A DNA stretch of 64,000 nucleotides from Nocardiopsis dassonvillei_B (GTDB lineage: Bacteria; Actinomycetota; Actinomycetes; Streptosporangiales; Streptosporangiaceae): positions 1,364,001 through 1,428,000 of the forward strand of contig NZ_OZ186815.1 of assembly GCF_964273065.1 (NCBI RefSeq), in the 5' to 3' direction. Below, piece by piece: positions 16,753 to 23,966 of this stretch (positions are counted from its first letter, which is position 1; each line of letters begins with the position of its first letter). The notes beneath the pieces are model-generated. The model had not been told where the DNA came from. It saw only the letters and a program-made list of their open reading frames with translations, and did no database searches. A program made the translations under genes and the position numbers.

Positions 16753-17529
16753 TCAGTCGCGGTAGGAGTCGCCGACCGCGGGGCGCGACGGCAGCCTCGA
16801 CCGGGACTGGTCGCCCGCGGCTCCGCGGGCAGGAGCCTCGCGCCGGGGCCCCAGGGTCCGGGGGCGCGCCCGGCGGCCCCGGGGGTCGGCCCCGCCCTCC
16901 CAGCCGCTGACCCGGGACGGGTCCAGGCCGAGCAGGTCCAGGGTGCTCTCCCCCGCGCACACGGCGTCGATGATCTCCTGTTCGCGGGTGATGCTGTCCA
17001 TCGTCTCGGCGATGATGGCGCTGACCTGCCCCCGAGGCAGGCACACGACGCCGTCGTCGTCGGCCACGATCCAGTCGCCGCGGCGCACCGCGAGCGGTAC
17101 CGGCCCGGCGGCCGTCATGGTGATCTGGCCGCCGACCGCGCCGCCCGCCTCGGGGCGGGCCTCGCGCACCGCCACGCCCGCGCCGAACACGGGCAGCTCG
17201 CACCGGGCGATCGCCGCGACATCGCGCACGCACCCGTCCAGGACGATGCCGCGCACCCCGCGGGCCCGGGCCGCCACCGCGAGGATCTCGTCGACGTAGC
17301 CGTACTCCGCCTCCCCGGAGACGTCGACGACCAGGGCCGACCCCGGGGGCGCCTGGGCGACGGCCACGTGGAGGGCGAGGTTGTCTCCGGGCACGCAGCG
17401 CACCGGGAAGGCGGTCGCGGCGAAGGACGCCCCGGGCCAGACGGAGAAGAGGTGCGTACCGAAGGGGCGGCCGCCGCACCTGGCCAGTGCCACCGTTCCC
17501 ACAGCAGTCAGTGTGTCCGCAAGCGCCAC
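16753..17529 (-). CDS. RraA-like protein
   Basis: 258 residues. Residues 1-195 match the RraA/HMG-aldolase fold: PGDNLALHVAVAQAPPGSALVVDVSG, then GIVLDGCVRDV (the G-x-x-R-D acid/metal site), and WIVADDDGVVCLP. Members are oxaloacetate decarboxylase or hydroxy-oxoacid aldolase enzymes or RNase E regulators. The last 50 or so residues are an unusual Arg/Pro/Gly-rich tail. The GTG start at 17529 has GGGAGG upstream. The neighbouring tandem Lrp regulator may control it. Confidence 0.8.
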   Translation of the reverse strand: MALADTLTAVGTVALARCGGRPFGTHLFSVWPGASFAATAFPVRCVPGDNLALHVAVAQAPPGSALVVDVSGEAEYGYVDEILAVAARARGVRGIVLDGCVRDVAAIARCELPVFGAGVAVREARPEAGGAVGGQITMTAAGPVPLAVRRGDWIVADDDGVVCLPRGQVSAIIAETMDSITREQEIIDAVCAGESTLDLLGLDPSRVSGWEGGADPRGRRARPRTLGPRREAPARGAAGDQSRSRLPSRPAVGDSYRD

Positions 17530-17726
17530 GTCAGCCTCCCACTACACCCGCGCCCGGTGTGGCCGATTCGGACCGGCCCCTTCCATACTCACGGGTAACT
17601 TAAGCGTGATGCAAGGCATACGGGACGGAAACACGTAAAAATGCTACCGCTGGTTACATTTCTTTCGACTCCCTAGAGTGAGCGGTCCGGGGCGTGCACC
17701 GCTCCCCGCCGCGGGCCCCGCGCCCC

Positions 17727-18656
17727 CTACCCGGGGATCCACTCCAGCAGCCGGTCCCCCTCCCTGCGCTCCTTGCGGACCGACAGGTGCTCCCACGTCT
17801 CCACATGGGCCACCCCCTGCGCGGAGCGGACCGCCTCCAGCCCCTCCACCAGCCGGCAGCGGTCCGGCGCGGTGAGCGTCCCGACGACGTCGTAGCGGCC
17901 GAACCCGCTGGCCAGGAACGACACCCGGGGCATGTTCGCCAGGACCGCCCCCAGCGCCTCGGCGTCCCCCCGGCAGCGCAGGCCGAACCCGAGCTGCTCG
18001 TTGGCGCCCAGCGCCGTCGGCTCCACGATCGCGGTCACGTGGATCACCCCCGAGTCCAGCAGGCGCACCACCCGCGACCGGGCCGCCGCCTGGGACAGGC
18101 CCACCTGGCGGGCCAGGTCCGCGTACGAGGCCCGGCCGTCGCGCAGCAGCCTGCGAACCAGCCGCCAGTCCAGGGCGTCCAACTCCACGTCGCGCAGTTC
18201 GCGCACACTGCTGTGGGCGTCCTTGAACACCGAGTTGGCCCGGAACACCTCCGCGCCGTCCACCCCCGGCAGTGCGCGCAGCTCGGCGAGCTCCTTGGTC
18301 AGGGCGGCGTCATCGGCCACCCGGACCTGGGCCACGGCCGGGAACCTGCCCGCCGACTGCGCGGCGAAGGTCACCGCCTCGCGCTCACCCAGAGCGTCCA
18401 GCAGGGGCCCGACCGGGCCGGTGACACGGAACGACACGTGGCCGAGGACCTCCATGCCCACCACCCCGGCGTGCAGGACGCCGACGATCCTGATCGCCCC
18501 CGACTGGACCAGCTGGCGCACGCGGGCGCGCACCGCCGTACGTGAGAGGCCGACCCCGTCGGCCAGCGCCTGGAACGTCGCTCTGCCGTCCCCCTGCAAC
18601 GCGCGCATCAGCGCCGCGTCAACCGCATCGAGCACAATGGTGCCTTTCGTTCCCAT
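17727..18656 (-). CDS. Tandem Lrp/AsnC family regulator
   Basis: 309 residues, twice the normal Lrp length. Two AsnC-type HTH-plus-RAM units lie in series: HTH 1 at about residues 8-55 (FQALADGVGLSRTAVRARV) and HTH 2 at about 165-210 (YADLARQVGLSQAAARSRV), each followed by a ligand domain. Such fused dimers are known in actinomycetes. It runs in the same direction as the RraA-like gene 198 bases further on and may regulate it or amino-acid metabolism. Confidence 0.88.
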   Translation of the reverse strand: MGTKGTIVLDAVDAALMRALQGDGRATFQALADGVGLSRTAVRARVRQLVQSGAIRIVGVLHAGVVGMEVLGHVSFRVTGPVGPLLDALGEREAVTFAAQSAGRFPAVAQVRVADDAALTKELAELRALPGVDGAEVFRANSVFKDAHSSVRELRDVELDALDWRLVRRLLRDGRASYADLARQVGLSQAAARSRVVRLLDSGVIHVTAIVEPTALGANEQLGFGLRCRGDAEALGAVLANMPRVSFLASGFGRYDVVGTLTAPDRCRLVEGLEAVRSAQGVAHVETWEHLSVRKERREGDRLLEWIPG

Positions 18657-19117
18657 GACGCCGCCCTTCCCCCGGACGGCGCCCCCTCCTGCGGCCAGAT
18701 CATCGCAGCTGCGACGCCGCCATCACTACCGATCGAGAAAGAAATCGGCTGATTCACCCCTTTGAGTGGCCGGAGGGCCCTGGGCAATACCCCATCGAAG
18801 GCGTCAGCACCACATAACAGACTTGTATAGAACATCCCTAATGAGGGGGTAGCCGTGCACACAACTCCGGCAAAGCGCCACACTGATCTCACGTGTCGGC
18901 GCGACACCCCCGGGGACACCCCGCGCCCCGCGGCGGAAGCGGCCGGCCCCGACGTTGTGGTCCGGTTCGGCGCAGATCCGAGCACGACCTCCCGGACACC
19001 GCCGTCGGGGAGTGCGAACCTGTTCGTCAGCGGTGCTCCATGATCGCGAACGGTCCGACGGCGGGGAACAATGGACAGCACGGGGCCGGAACGCCGTCCC
19101 CTGGAGAGGAAGCGTCG
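18657..19117. promoter_or_regulatory. Long divergent intergenic/leader region
   Basis: 461 bases between the tandem Lrp gene and the LCP gene. The left part is unusually AT-rich. CCGAT (18729-18733) and ATCGG (18744-18748) form a short dyad near the Lrp start, and TATAGA at 18836-18841 is a good -10 for rightward transcription. A short coupled reading frame (18855-19043) lies downstream. Confidence 0.45.
18855..19043 (+). CDS. Possible small ORF upstream of the LCP gene
   Basis: 62 codons from a GTG preceded by GAGGGGG, seven bases past a TATAGA -10-like box at 18836-18841. Its TGA overlaps an in-frame ATG (19040) of the LCP gene as ATGA, the layout of translational coupling. The peptide is Pro/Thr/Ala-rich with one Cys and resembles no family, so it may be only a leader or a chance frame. 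Confidence 0.3.
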   Translation: MHTTPAKRHTDLTCRRDTPGDTPRPAAEAAGPDVVVRFGADPSTTSRTPPSGSANLFVSGAP

Positions 19118-20623
19118 GTGGCAGCGGAGGACGAGCAACAGGACGGGGCACCCGCACGGCCGAGCACGGCCGGGGCCCTGTTGTGGACCGCCGCGGCGGT
19201 CCCCCTTCCGGGCATCGCCCACCTGCGGATGCGCCGCAGGGCGGCGGGCGCGGTCATCCTGGGTGTGTACCTGGCCGGGCTCGCGGCCCTGGCGGTATGG
19301 GCGGTGAGCCTCGGCCGCTCCGACGCGGACACCCTCACCTCGGTGGCGAGCCTGGCACTGCGCAGCAGCTGGCTGATGACCGCGATGGCCCTCGTGTTCG
19401 TCGTGGCGGTGCTGTGGCTGGCCGTCATCGTGCACTCGTGGGTCATCACCCGTCCGCAGGGGGCGCCGATGGGCGCCCGGCTGCTCAGCGGCGCCGTGGT
19501 GGTGCTGCTGTGCCTGACGGTGGCCGCGCCCTCGGCGCTGGCCCTGCACGGCGGGTACACCGCCTACGAGGCGCTCAACAACATCTTCGGCGGACCCGAG
19601 CGGGACGACCTGCCCCCGCACGACGCCGCCGACCCCTGGAACGGCGCGGACCGGGTCAACGTCCTGCTGATCGGCTCGGACTCGGCCGACAACCGGTACG
19701 GCGTGCGCACGGACACGATGATCGTCGCCAGCCTGGACCCGCACACCGGCGAGGCCGTGCTGATCGGCCTGCCGCGCAACCTGGAGGACGTGCGCTTCCC
19801 CGAGGGCACGGCGCTGGCCGAGCGCTACCCCGAGCCGTACGGGTTCGACCTGCTGCTCAACGACGTCTACCAGACGGTGGCCGAGGAGCCGGACGAGCTG
19901 GCGGTCAACCCGCACGTGCCCGACCCGTCGGCCGACACCCTCAAGGCGGTCATCGGCCACAACCTCGGCCTGGACATCTCCTACTACGCGATGGTCGACA
20001 TGCGGGGCTTCCGGGACCTCATCGACGCCATCGGCGGCATCCGGGTGACCATCGAGGAGCCCATCCCCTACGGCGTGCACGGCGGAGTCCTGGAGCCCGG
20101 GGTGCGGGTGCTCGACGGCCACGAGGCGCTCTGGTACGGGCGCTCCCGGGTGAACAGCGACGACTACGGGCGGATGGGGCGGCAGGGCTGCCTCATCAAG
20201 TACGTGACCGAGCAGGTGGAGCCCACCACCATCCTCACCAGCTACCGGGAGCTGGCCGGCGCCACCCAGCGGACGCTGAGCACGGACATCCCGCAGTCGA
20301 AGGTGCCCTCCTTCGTGGAGCTGGCGGACCTGGTGACCGACACCGGCCGGATGAGCACACTGCAGCTCTCCCCGCCGCAGGTCAACACCGCCAGCCCGGA
20401 CTGGGACGCGGTCCGGGCGCTGGTCGCCGAGGCGATCGGGGCCGAGGCGACGGGCGACGAGCTGCCCGCCGCCACCCCGAGCCCGTCGGACGCGGCCGTG
20501 CCGGAGGAGGAGGGCGACCGCACCGAGTGGCAGGAGTACACCGGCCTGGACGAGCCGTCCCCGGCCGACCCGGGCCGCCAGGTGGGCGAGGAGCCCAGCG
20601 ACCTGAACGCTCTCTGCCCCTGA
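19118..20623 (+). CDS. LytR-CpsA-Psr (LCP) family cell-wall glycopolymer ligase
   Basis: 501 residues. Three to four membrane helices (about residues 20-145) anchor an extracellular LCP domain: NVLLIGSDS, RTDTMIVASLDP, LIGLPRNLEDVR, then GHEALWYGRSRV with the Arg that binds the polyprenyl pyrophosphate. LCP enzymes attach teichoic-acid-like or arabinogalactan polymers to peptidoglycan. The acidic Ser/Pro tail is disordered. I chose the GTG at 19118 because GGAGAGGA lies upstream; the ATG at 19040 is a possible coupled start. The extra membrane segments are more than most LCP proteins have. Confidence 0.85.
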   Translation: MAAEDEQQDGAPARPSTAGALLWTAAAVPLPGIAHLRMRRRAAGAVILGVYLAGLAALAVWAVSLGRSDADTLTSVASLALRSSWLMTAMALVFVVAVLWLAVIVHSWVITRPQGAPMGARLLSGAVVVLLCLTVAAPSALALHGGYTAYEALNNIFGGPERDDLPPHDAADPWNGADRVNVLLIGSDSADNRYGVRTDTMIVASLDPHTGEAVLIGLPRNLEDVRFPEGTALAERYPEPYGFDLLLNDVYQTVAEEPDELAVNPHVPDPSADTLKAVIGHNLGLDISYYAMVDMRGFRDLIDAIGGIRVTIEEPIPYGVHGGVLEPGVRVLDGHEALWYGRSRVNSDDYGRMGRQGCLIKYVTEQVEPTTILTSYRELAGATQRTLSTDIPQSKVPSFVELADLVTDTGRMSTLQLSPPQVNTASPDWDAVRALVAEAIGAEATGDELPAATPSPSDAAVPEEEGDRTEWQEYTGLDEPSPADPGRQVGEEPSDLNALCP

Positions 20624-20631
20624 GCTCCCGC

Positions 20632-20663
20632 GAGGGCGCCGACCGGTCCCGGTCGGCGCCCTC
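20632..20663 (+). terminator. LCP gene terminator
   Basis: GAGGGCGCCGACCG (20632-20645) and CGGTCGGCGCCCTC (20650-20663) form a perfect 14-bp stem with a GTCC loop, nine bases past the stop. Confidence 0.85.
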
Positions 20664-20775
20664 CGGCGTTGCCCGCTCGGACCGGGCGTGAAACCGCGGG
20701 CACTCCAGGTGACCGGCACCGGTCAGCCCGCGGCGACCCGTTGCCCGCTCCCCGGGCCCGTGTGAACCTGACGCC

Positions 20776-21432
20776 GTGACCTCCGCTCAGCTTCTGACCC
20801 TCGTCGCGTTGGGCGCCTTCCACGGTCTGCACCCGGGTATGGGGTGGATGCTGGCGGTGGCGCGGGGACTCCAGGAGGGCGGCCGCGGCGCGGTGCTGCG
20901 CGCGCTGCCCCCGATCGCCGCCGGCCACGCGGTGAGCGTCGCGGTGGCCGCGGTGGCGATCACCGTCACCGGGTCGGTGACCGCGTCCGTGCTCTTCCCC
21001 GTGGCCGGAGGCGGGGTGATCGTGCTGGTGGGGCTGGCGATGCTGCTGTGGCGGCGCCACACCCACCGGGCGGAGATCCGGCTGCCGCCCTGGCAGCTGG
21101 CGGCCTGGTCGTTCGTCATGGCGTCCGCGCACGGCTCGGGGCTGATGCTCATGCCGGTCCTGGCGGGGCGGCCGACCTTCCACGGCATGGACCACGGCGC
21201 CCACACGGCGGCGCCCTCCCCCGAGCCCGGGGTGTGGGACTCCGCCCTCACCGGCCTGCTCGCCGCGGGGGTGCACACGGCGGCGATGCTGGCGGCCTGC
21301 GCCGCGGCGGCCCTGGTCGCGTACGACCACCTCGGGGTCCACGCACTGCGCTGGAAGGGGGTCACCATGGACCGGATCTGGGCCGTGACCCTGGTGGCGG
21401 GCGGCCTGCTGGTGCTCTGGTCGCTGCGCTGA
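20776..21432 (+). CDS. Polytopic membrane protein with His motifs (metal transporter-like)
   Basis: 218 residues, about 6 membrane helices. GAFHGLHPGMGW near the start and MASAHGSGLMLMP in the middle place His residues in helices, as in NicO/HupE-type nickel/cobalt permeases; a His-rich loop (FHGMDHGAH) follows. A metal-ion or related exporter is plausible but not proven. The GTG at 20776 is adopted; no strong ribosome site is visible. Confidence 0.5.
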   Translation: MTSAQLLTLVALGAFHGLHPGMGWMLAVARGLQEGGRGAVLRALPPIAAGHAVSVAVAAVAITVTGSVTASVLFPVAGGGVIVLVGLAMLLWRRHTHRAEIRLPPWQLAAWSFVMASAHGSGLMLMPVLAGRPTFHGMDHGAHTAAPSPEPGVWDSALTGLLAAGVHTAAMLAACAAAALVAYDHLGVHALRWKGVTMDRIWAVTLVAGGLLVLWSLR

Positions 21433-21447
21433 GCGGGAGTGGACACA

Positions 21448-21477
21448 CGACATGTGGGAAAAATGTCCCTTGTGTCG
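21448..21477. promoter_or_regulatory. AT-rich imperfect dyad upstream of the M15-like gene
   Basis: CGACA-N3-GGGA-N6-TCCC-N3-TGTCG forms an imperfect inverted repeat in a locally AT-rich patch 65-95 bases before the start codon. It may be an operator or a leader hairpin. Confidence 0.4.
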
Positions 21478-21541
21478 GAAATCTGAGCATCCCCTGGGGG
21501 GTTGTCCACTCTGGAACCCGCAAGCGAAGGGCACGAGGGGC

Positions 21542-22330
21542 ATGGCACACAGACCCGCACCACCGCCGCGACGACGCTGGAACGGACTCCTGCTGGCCCT
21601 GGGCGTCCTCATCGTCCTGGGCGTCCTGGCCGCCCTGGGAACCCGCTGGGTCGCCCAGCGCGACGCCCCCCTGCCGATCTCCACGCCCTGGGGCCCCGAG
21701 TGCTCCGTGTGGACCGGCGAGGAGACCGTCCGCCTCGAACGCGACCAGGCCCGGCGGGCCACCACGGCGGCCGCCGTCATCGACCAGGGCGAGGCCGCCC
21801 CCGTCGATGCCCCCGACACCGACGACATCCCCGACGCCGTGATGGACGTGCTGGCCAACGGCCCCGAGGACGACGCCGGCCCCTCACTGACCTGCCGTTC
21901 CGTCAAGAACGGCGACCTGCTCGTGGAACCCGACCTGGAGCCCTCGGGGCTGACCCCCCGGGCCCAGAAGCTGAAGGACGGGGTGGAGGAGTACTTCGCC
22001 GAACCGAGCCTGGGCGGTTTCGTGCCCGGCGGCTACGACACCGGCCACGGCGAGAGATCGGCGCACTACGAGGGGCGGGCGCTCGACATCTTCTACCGCC
22101 CGGTCAACGAGGAGAACCGGCGCGCGGGCTGGATCATGGCGCACTGGCTGATCGCCCACGCGCCCGACTACGACGTCGACGTCATCATCTTCGACGACCG
22201 CATCTGGAGCACCTACTACCCGTCGCTGGGGTGGCGCCACTACGAGGCCGACCCCGACAACGAGATCCTGCGGCACCTGGACCACGTGCACGTCGACGTG
22301 CAGCGCGGACAGGACGCCCAGGAGCGCTGA
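21542..22330 (+). CDS. Membrane-anchored M15-like peptidase domain protein
   Basis: 262 residues. One N-terminal membrane helix (about 14-36) exposes the rest outside. The C-terminal domain has H175-x6-D182 (HYEGRALD) and HLDHVHVDV (His248, His250), the zinc-ligand layout of VanY/M15-like D-Ala-D-Ala peptidases and related peptidoglycan hydrolases. It probably trims cell wall, fitting the LCP gene nearby. The ATG at 21542 has CGAGGGG upstream. An in-frame 30-codon extension to 21452 has poor G/C third positions and is rejected. Confidence 0.72.
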   Translation: MAHRPAPPPRRRWNGLLLALGVLIVLGVLAALGTRWVAQRDAPLPISTPWGPECSVWTGEETVRLERDQARRATTAAAVIDQGEAAPVDAPDTDDIPDAVMDVLANGPEDDAGPSLTCRSVKNGDLLVEPDLEPSGLTPRAQKLKDGVEEYFAEPSLGGFVPGGYDTGHGERSAHYEGRALDIFYRPVNEENRRAGWIMAHWLIAHAPDYDVDVIIFDDRIWSTYYPSLGWRHYEADPDNEILRHLDHVHVDVQRGQDAQER

Positions 22331-22364
22331 CGGGGGGCCTCCCCGCCAACGCCCGGGGAGACCC

Positions 22365-22580
22365 CTAGTCCTCCGGCTCCTCCAGCCGGAAACCGACCTT
22401 GAGCCCCACCTGGAAGTGCGCGATGGCGCCGTCCTCGATGTGGCCGCGGACCTCGGTGACCTCGAACCAGTCGAGCCCGCGAAGCGTGCTCGACGCCCGA
22501 TCGATCCCGTTGTTGATCGCCTCGGTGATGCCCTCGGGCGACGTGCCGACGATCTCCGTGACCCGGTAGGTATGGGACAT
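22365..22580 (-). CDS. Dodecin family flavin-binding protein
   Basis: 71 residues, exactly dodecin size. VTEIVGTSPEGITEAINNGI, then LDWFEVTEVRGHIEDG and HFQVGLKVGFRLE are the family pattern, including the Trp that stacks on the flavin. Dodecins form hollow dodecamers that store or buffer riboflavin/FMN. The ATG at 22580 has AGGGGG seven bases upstream. It converges with the M15-like gene with only 34 bases between. Confidence 0.95.
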   Translation of the reverse strand: MSHTYRVTEIVGTSPEGITEAINNGIDRASSTLRGLDWFEVTEVRGHIEDGAIAHFQVGLKVGFRLEEPED

Positions 22581-22884
22581 GTGGACCCCCTCTGATCGGT
22601 TGCGCTCGGCCCGGCGGGCCGTCCCGATCACCTGCCTCCCCACATTCCCGGCCCGTCACACCGGCCCCGCCCCGTCCGCGGTTCCGAGGAAGGGATCGGA
22701 GGCGACGCTTGACCCGGTACGGATAAGGACTTTGGACCCTGTTGGGATTTCCGTTACCAGGAGGGCACGGACGTCTCCTACGTCACGCTTCCGAACACCC
22801 CAGAAAATAGACACATAAGGCCTGACCTGGGACTTAATCCCTTCATCCGCCGGGACTCTCCCGAGACAACCTCGTAACTGACTC
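22581..22884. other. AT-richer intergenic region
   Basis: 304 bases between dodecin and the RNA element promoter. It carries the dodecin promoter region and several TTGAC-like and GGAC repeats, but no frame with coding character. Confidence 0.4.
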
Positions 22885-22916
22885 TTGACGTACCCCCGGG
22901 GGTGGCGGTGTACATT
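22885..22916 (+). promoter_or_regulatory. Promoter with palindrome in its spacer
   Basis: TTGACG (22885-22890) and TACATT (22911-22916) make -35 and -10 boxes with a 20-base spacer, longer than standard. The spacer contains TACCCCCGGGGGTG, and the copies of GTAC at 22890-22893 and 22909-22912 flank it symmetrically. G/C-tract dyads of this form resemble CsoR-type operators, while a 19-20-base spacer is the MerR-activated layout. Either way a regulated promoter is likely; the regulator is unknown. Confidence 0.6.
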
Positions 22917-22921
22917 GGGTC

Positions 22922-23037
22922 TTGGCGCTCCGGTCCCCCGTCGGAGCGCGGGACGATGTTTCGAGCCCCCGTCGGAACATCGCATGCGACGCCGGGTGGT
23001 TTGCCCCCGTAGCCACCCGGCGTCGCCTTTGTCTTTT
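22922..23037 (+). ncRNA. Candidate 6C-like RNA: three C-rich-loop hairpins ending in a terminator
   Basis: Three hairpins follow one promoter. Hairpin 1: 22925-22932 with 22942-22949, loop GTCCCCCGT. Hairpin 2: 22954-22964 with 22972-22982 (one G-U pair), loop GCCCCCG. Hairpin 3: a perfect 14-bp stem, 22986-22999 with 23013-23026, loop containing GCCCCCGT, followed by CTTTGTCTTTT, an intrinsic terminator tail. Each loop displays CCCCCGT. The actinobacterial 6C RNA has two hairpins with loops of six or more C's, so this is related in style but not a strict match. The next gene's Shine-Dalgarno region contains ACGGGG, exactly complementary to CCCCGT. It may be a free small RNA, a leader attenuator, or both. 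Confidence 0.65.
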
Positions 23038-23065
23038 CCAGACTCTTTCCCACGGGGAGTTCCTC

Positions 23066-23275
23066 ATGTCCGACACCGAAACCGTGGTCTGCTCCCGGCG
23101 CGACTGCCGCGAGCCCGCGACCTGGGCCCTGGTGTGGAACAACCCGAAGCTGCACACCCCGGACCGCCGCAAGGTGTGGACGGCCTGCGACGAGCACCGC
23201 ACCTACCTGGAGAACTTCCTCGCCCTCCGCGGCTTCCACCGCGAAACCCTCCCCCTCTCCGACCTCAAGGACTGA
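23066..23275 (+). CDS. Small Cys/His protein of unknown function
   Basis: 69 residues. CSRRDC near the start and CDEH later give a C-x4-C...C-x2-H pattern suited to one zinc ion. It resembles short conserved actinobacterial proteins without known role. The ATG at 23066 has CGGGGAG at a fitting distance, and that site is complementary to the C-rich loops of the RNA directly upstream, so leader-controlled translation is plausible. Confidence 0.65.
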   Translation: MSDTETVVCSRRDCREPATWALVWNNPKLHTPDRRKVWTACDEHRTYLENFLALRGFHRETLPLSDLKD

Positions 23276-23966
23276 CCCACCACAGCCGGAGAACCTCGCC
23301 CGCCCCCCGCCCAGCCCCAAAGGGATCGAGGGAGAGAGAACCAGGCCCCGCCCCGGGGGGTGAAGGCCACCGGAAGACTTCCACCCCGACCCCAGGGGGT
23401 TGAGCAAGGAAGAACCGCGACCCCCGCCCCAGGGGGTGAAAGCGGGGGAGAACCTCGGCCCGCACCCCAGGGGGGTAGGCGGACTTGGAGGTTTCCAAGA
23501 CGGTCACCCGTTGGAAAGGGCGGTCTGTGGGGGCGCCCGACAGCAGGCGTTGGCCTCCAAAAGCCCAGCCGCCTGGAAAGGCACAGACCGCGGAGCGCGG
23601 GCCCGCCCCGCCGCAGTCGGCGCCCGGCAGACCACCAGGCCGGTGCGCTGGGCGCACATCGACAGTGGTGGGGGCTTACGGGGCGGGTGCGCGCGAGGCC
23701 TGCCCCGCCCGGCCCCGGACCCACGGAGGAAGGGTCCGCCTGCAAACGGACGGGCCTGTCCGACCCCGCTTGTAACACCAGCCCCCGCCGGGGTGACCCC
23801 AGCCGTACGTGCCCTCCCGCACCACAGAGGAACGAACCCGAACAAGCGCCCACCCCGCCCGCCCCACGGGTGAAGGCCGCGCAGAACCTCCCGCACCCCC
23901 GCCCCGACCCTGTGGGGCCGGGGCGGGAGGGACCACCGACCTCCACCCACCCTCGAGCCGAAGCGC
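23276..23966. other. 691-base non-coding, repeat-rich region
   Basis: No coding frame is credible. It holds the CCCCAGGGGGTGAA repeats (23290-23490), a further copy of the same unit at about 23860-23925, the dyad TTTCCAA-N12-TTGGAAA at 23492-23517, and a 10-bp inverted repeat GCGGTCTGTG/CACAGACCGC at 23520-23529 and 23582-23591. Confidence 0.55.
23290..23490. repeat. Degenerate direct repeats of about 36-47 bp with a C4-G5 core
   Basis: Units begin with AGAACC or AGACTTCC at 23290, 23337, 23375, 23411 and 23449 and contain CCCC(A/C)GGGGGTGAA, itself a small hairpin. One more diverged unit appears near 23870. The unit resembles an interspersed REP-like element; its role is unknown. Confidence 0.6.

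Noticed and set aside
21452..21541. In-frame extension of the M15-like gene encoding a C-x2-C-x4-H-x4-C zinc-knuckle-like motif
   Set aside because: Third codon positions are not G/C-rich, no ribosome site precedes it, and a good start with AGGGG lies at 21542 directly before the membrane anchor. The motif is probably chance.
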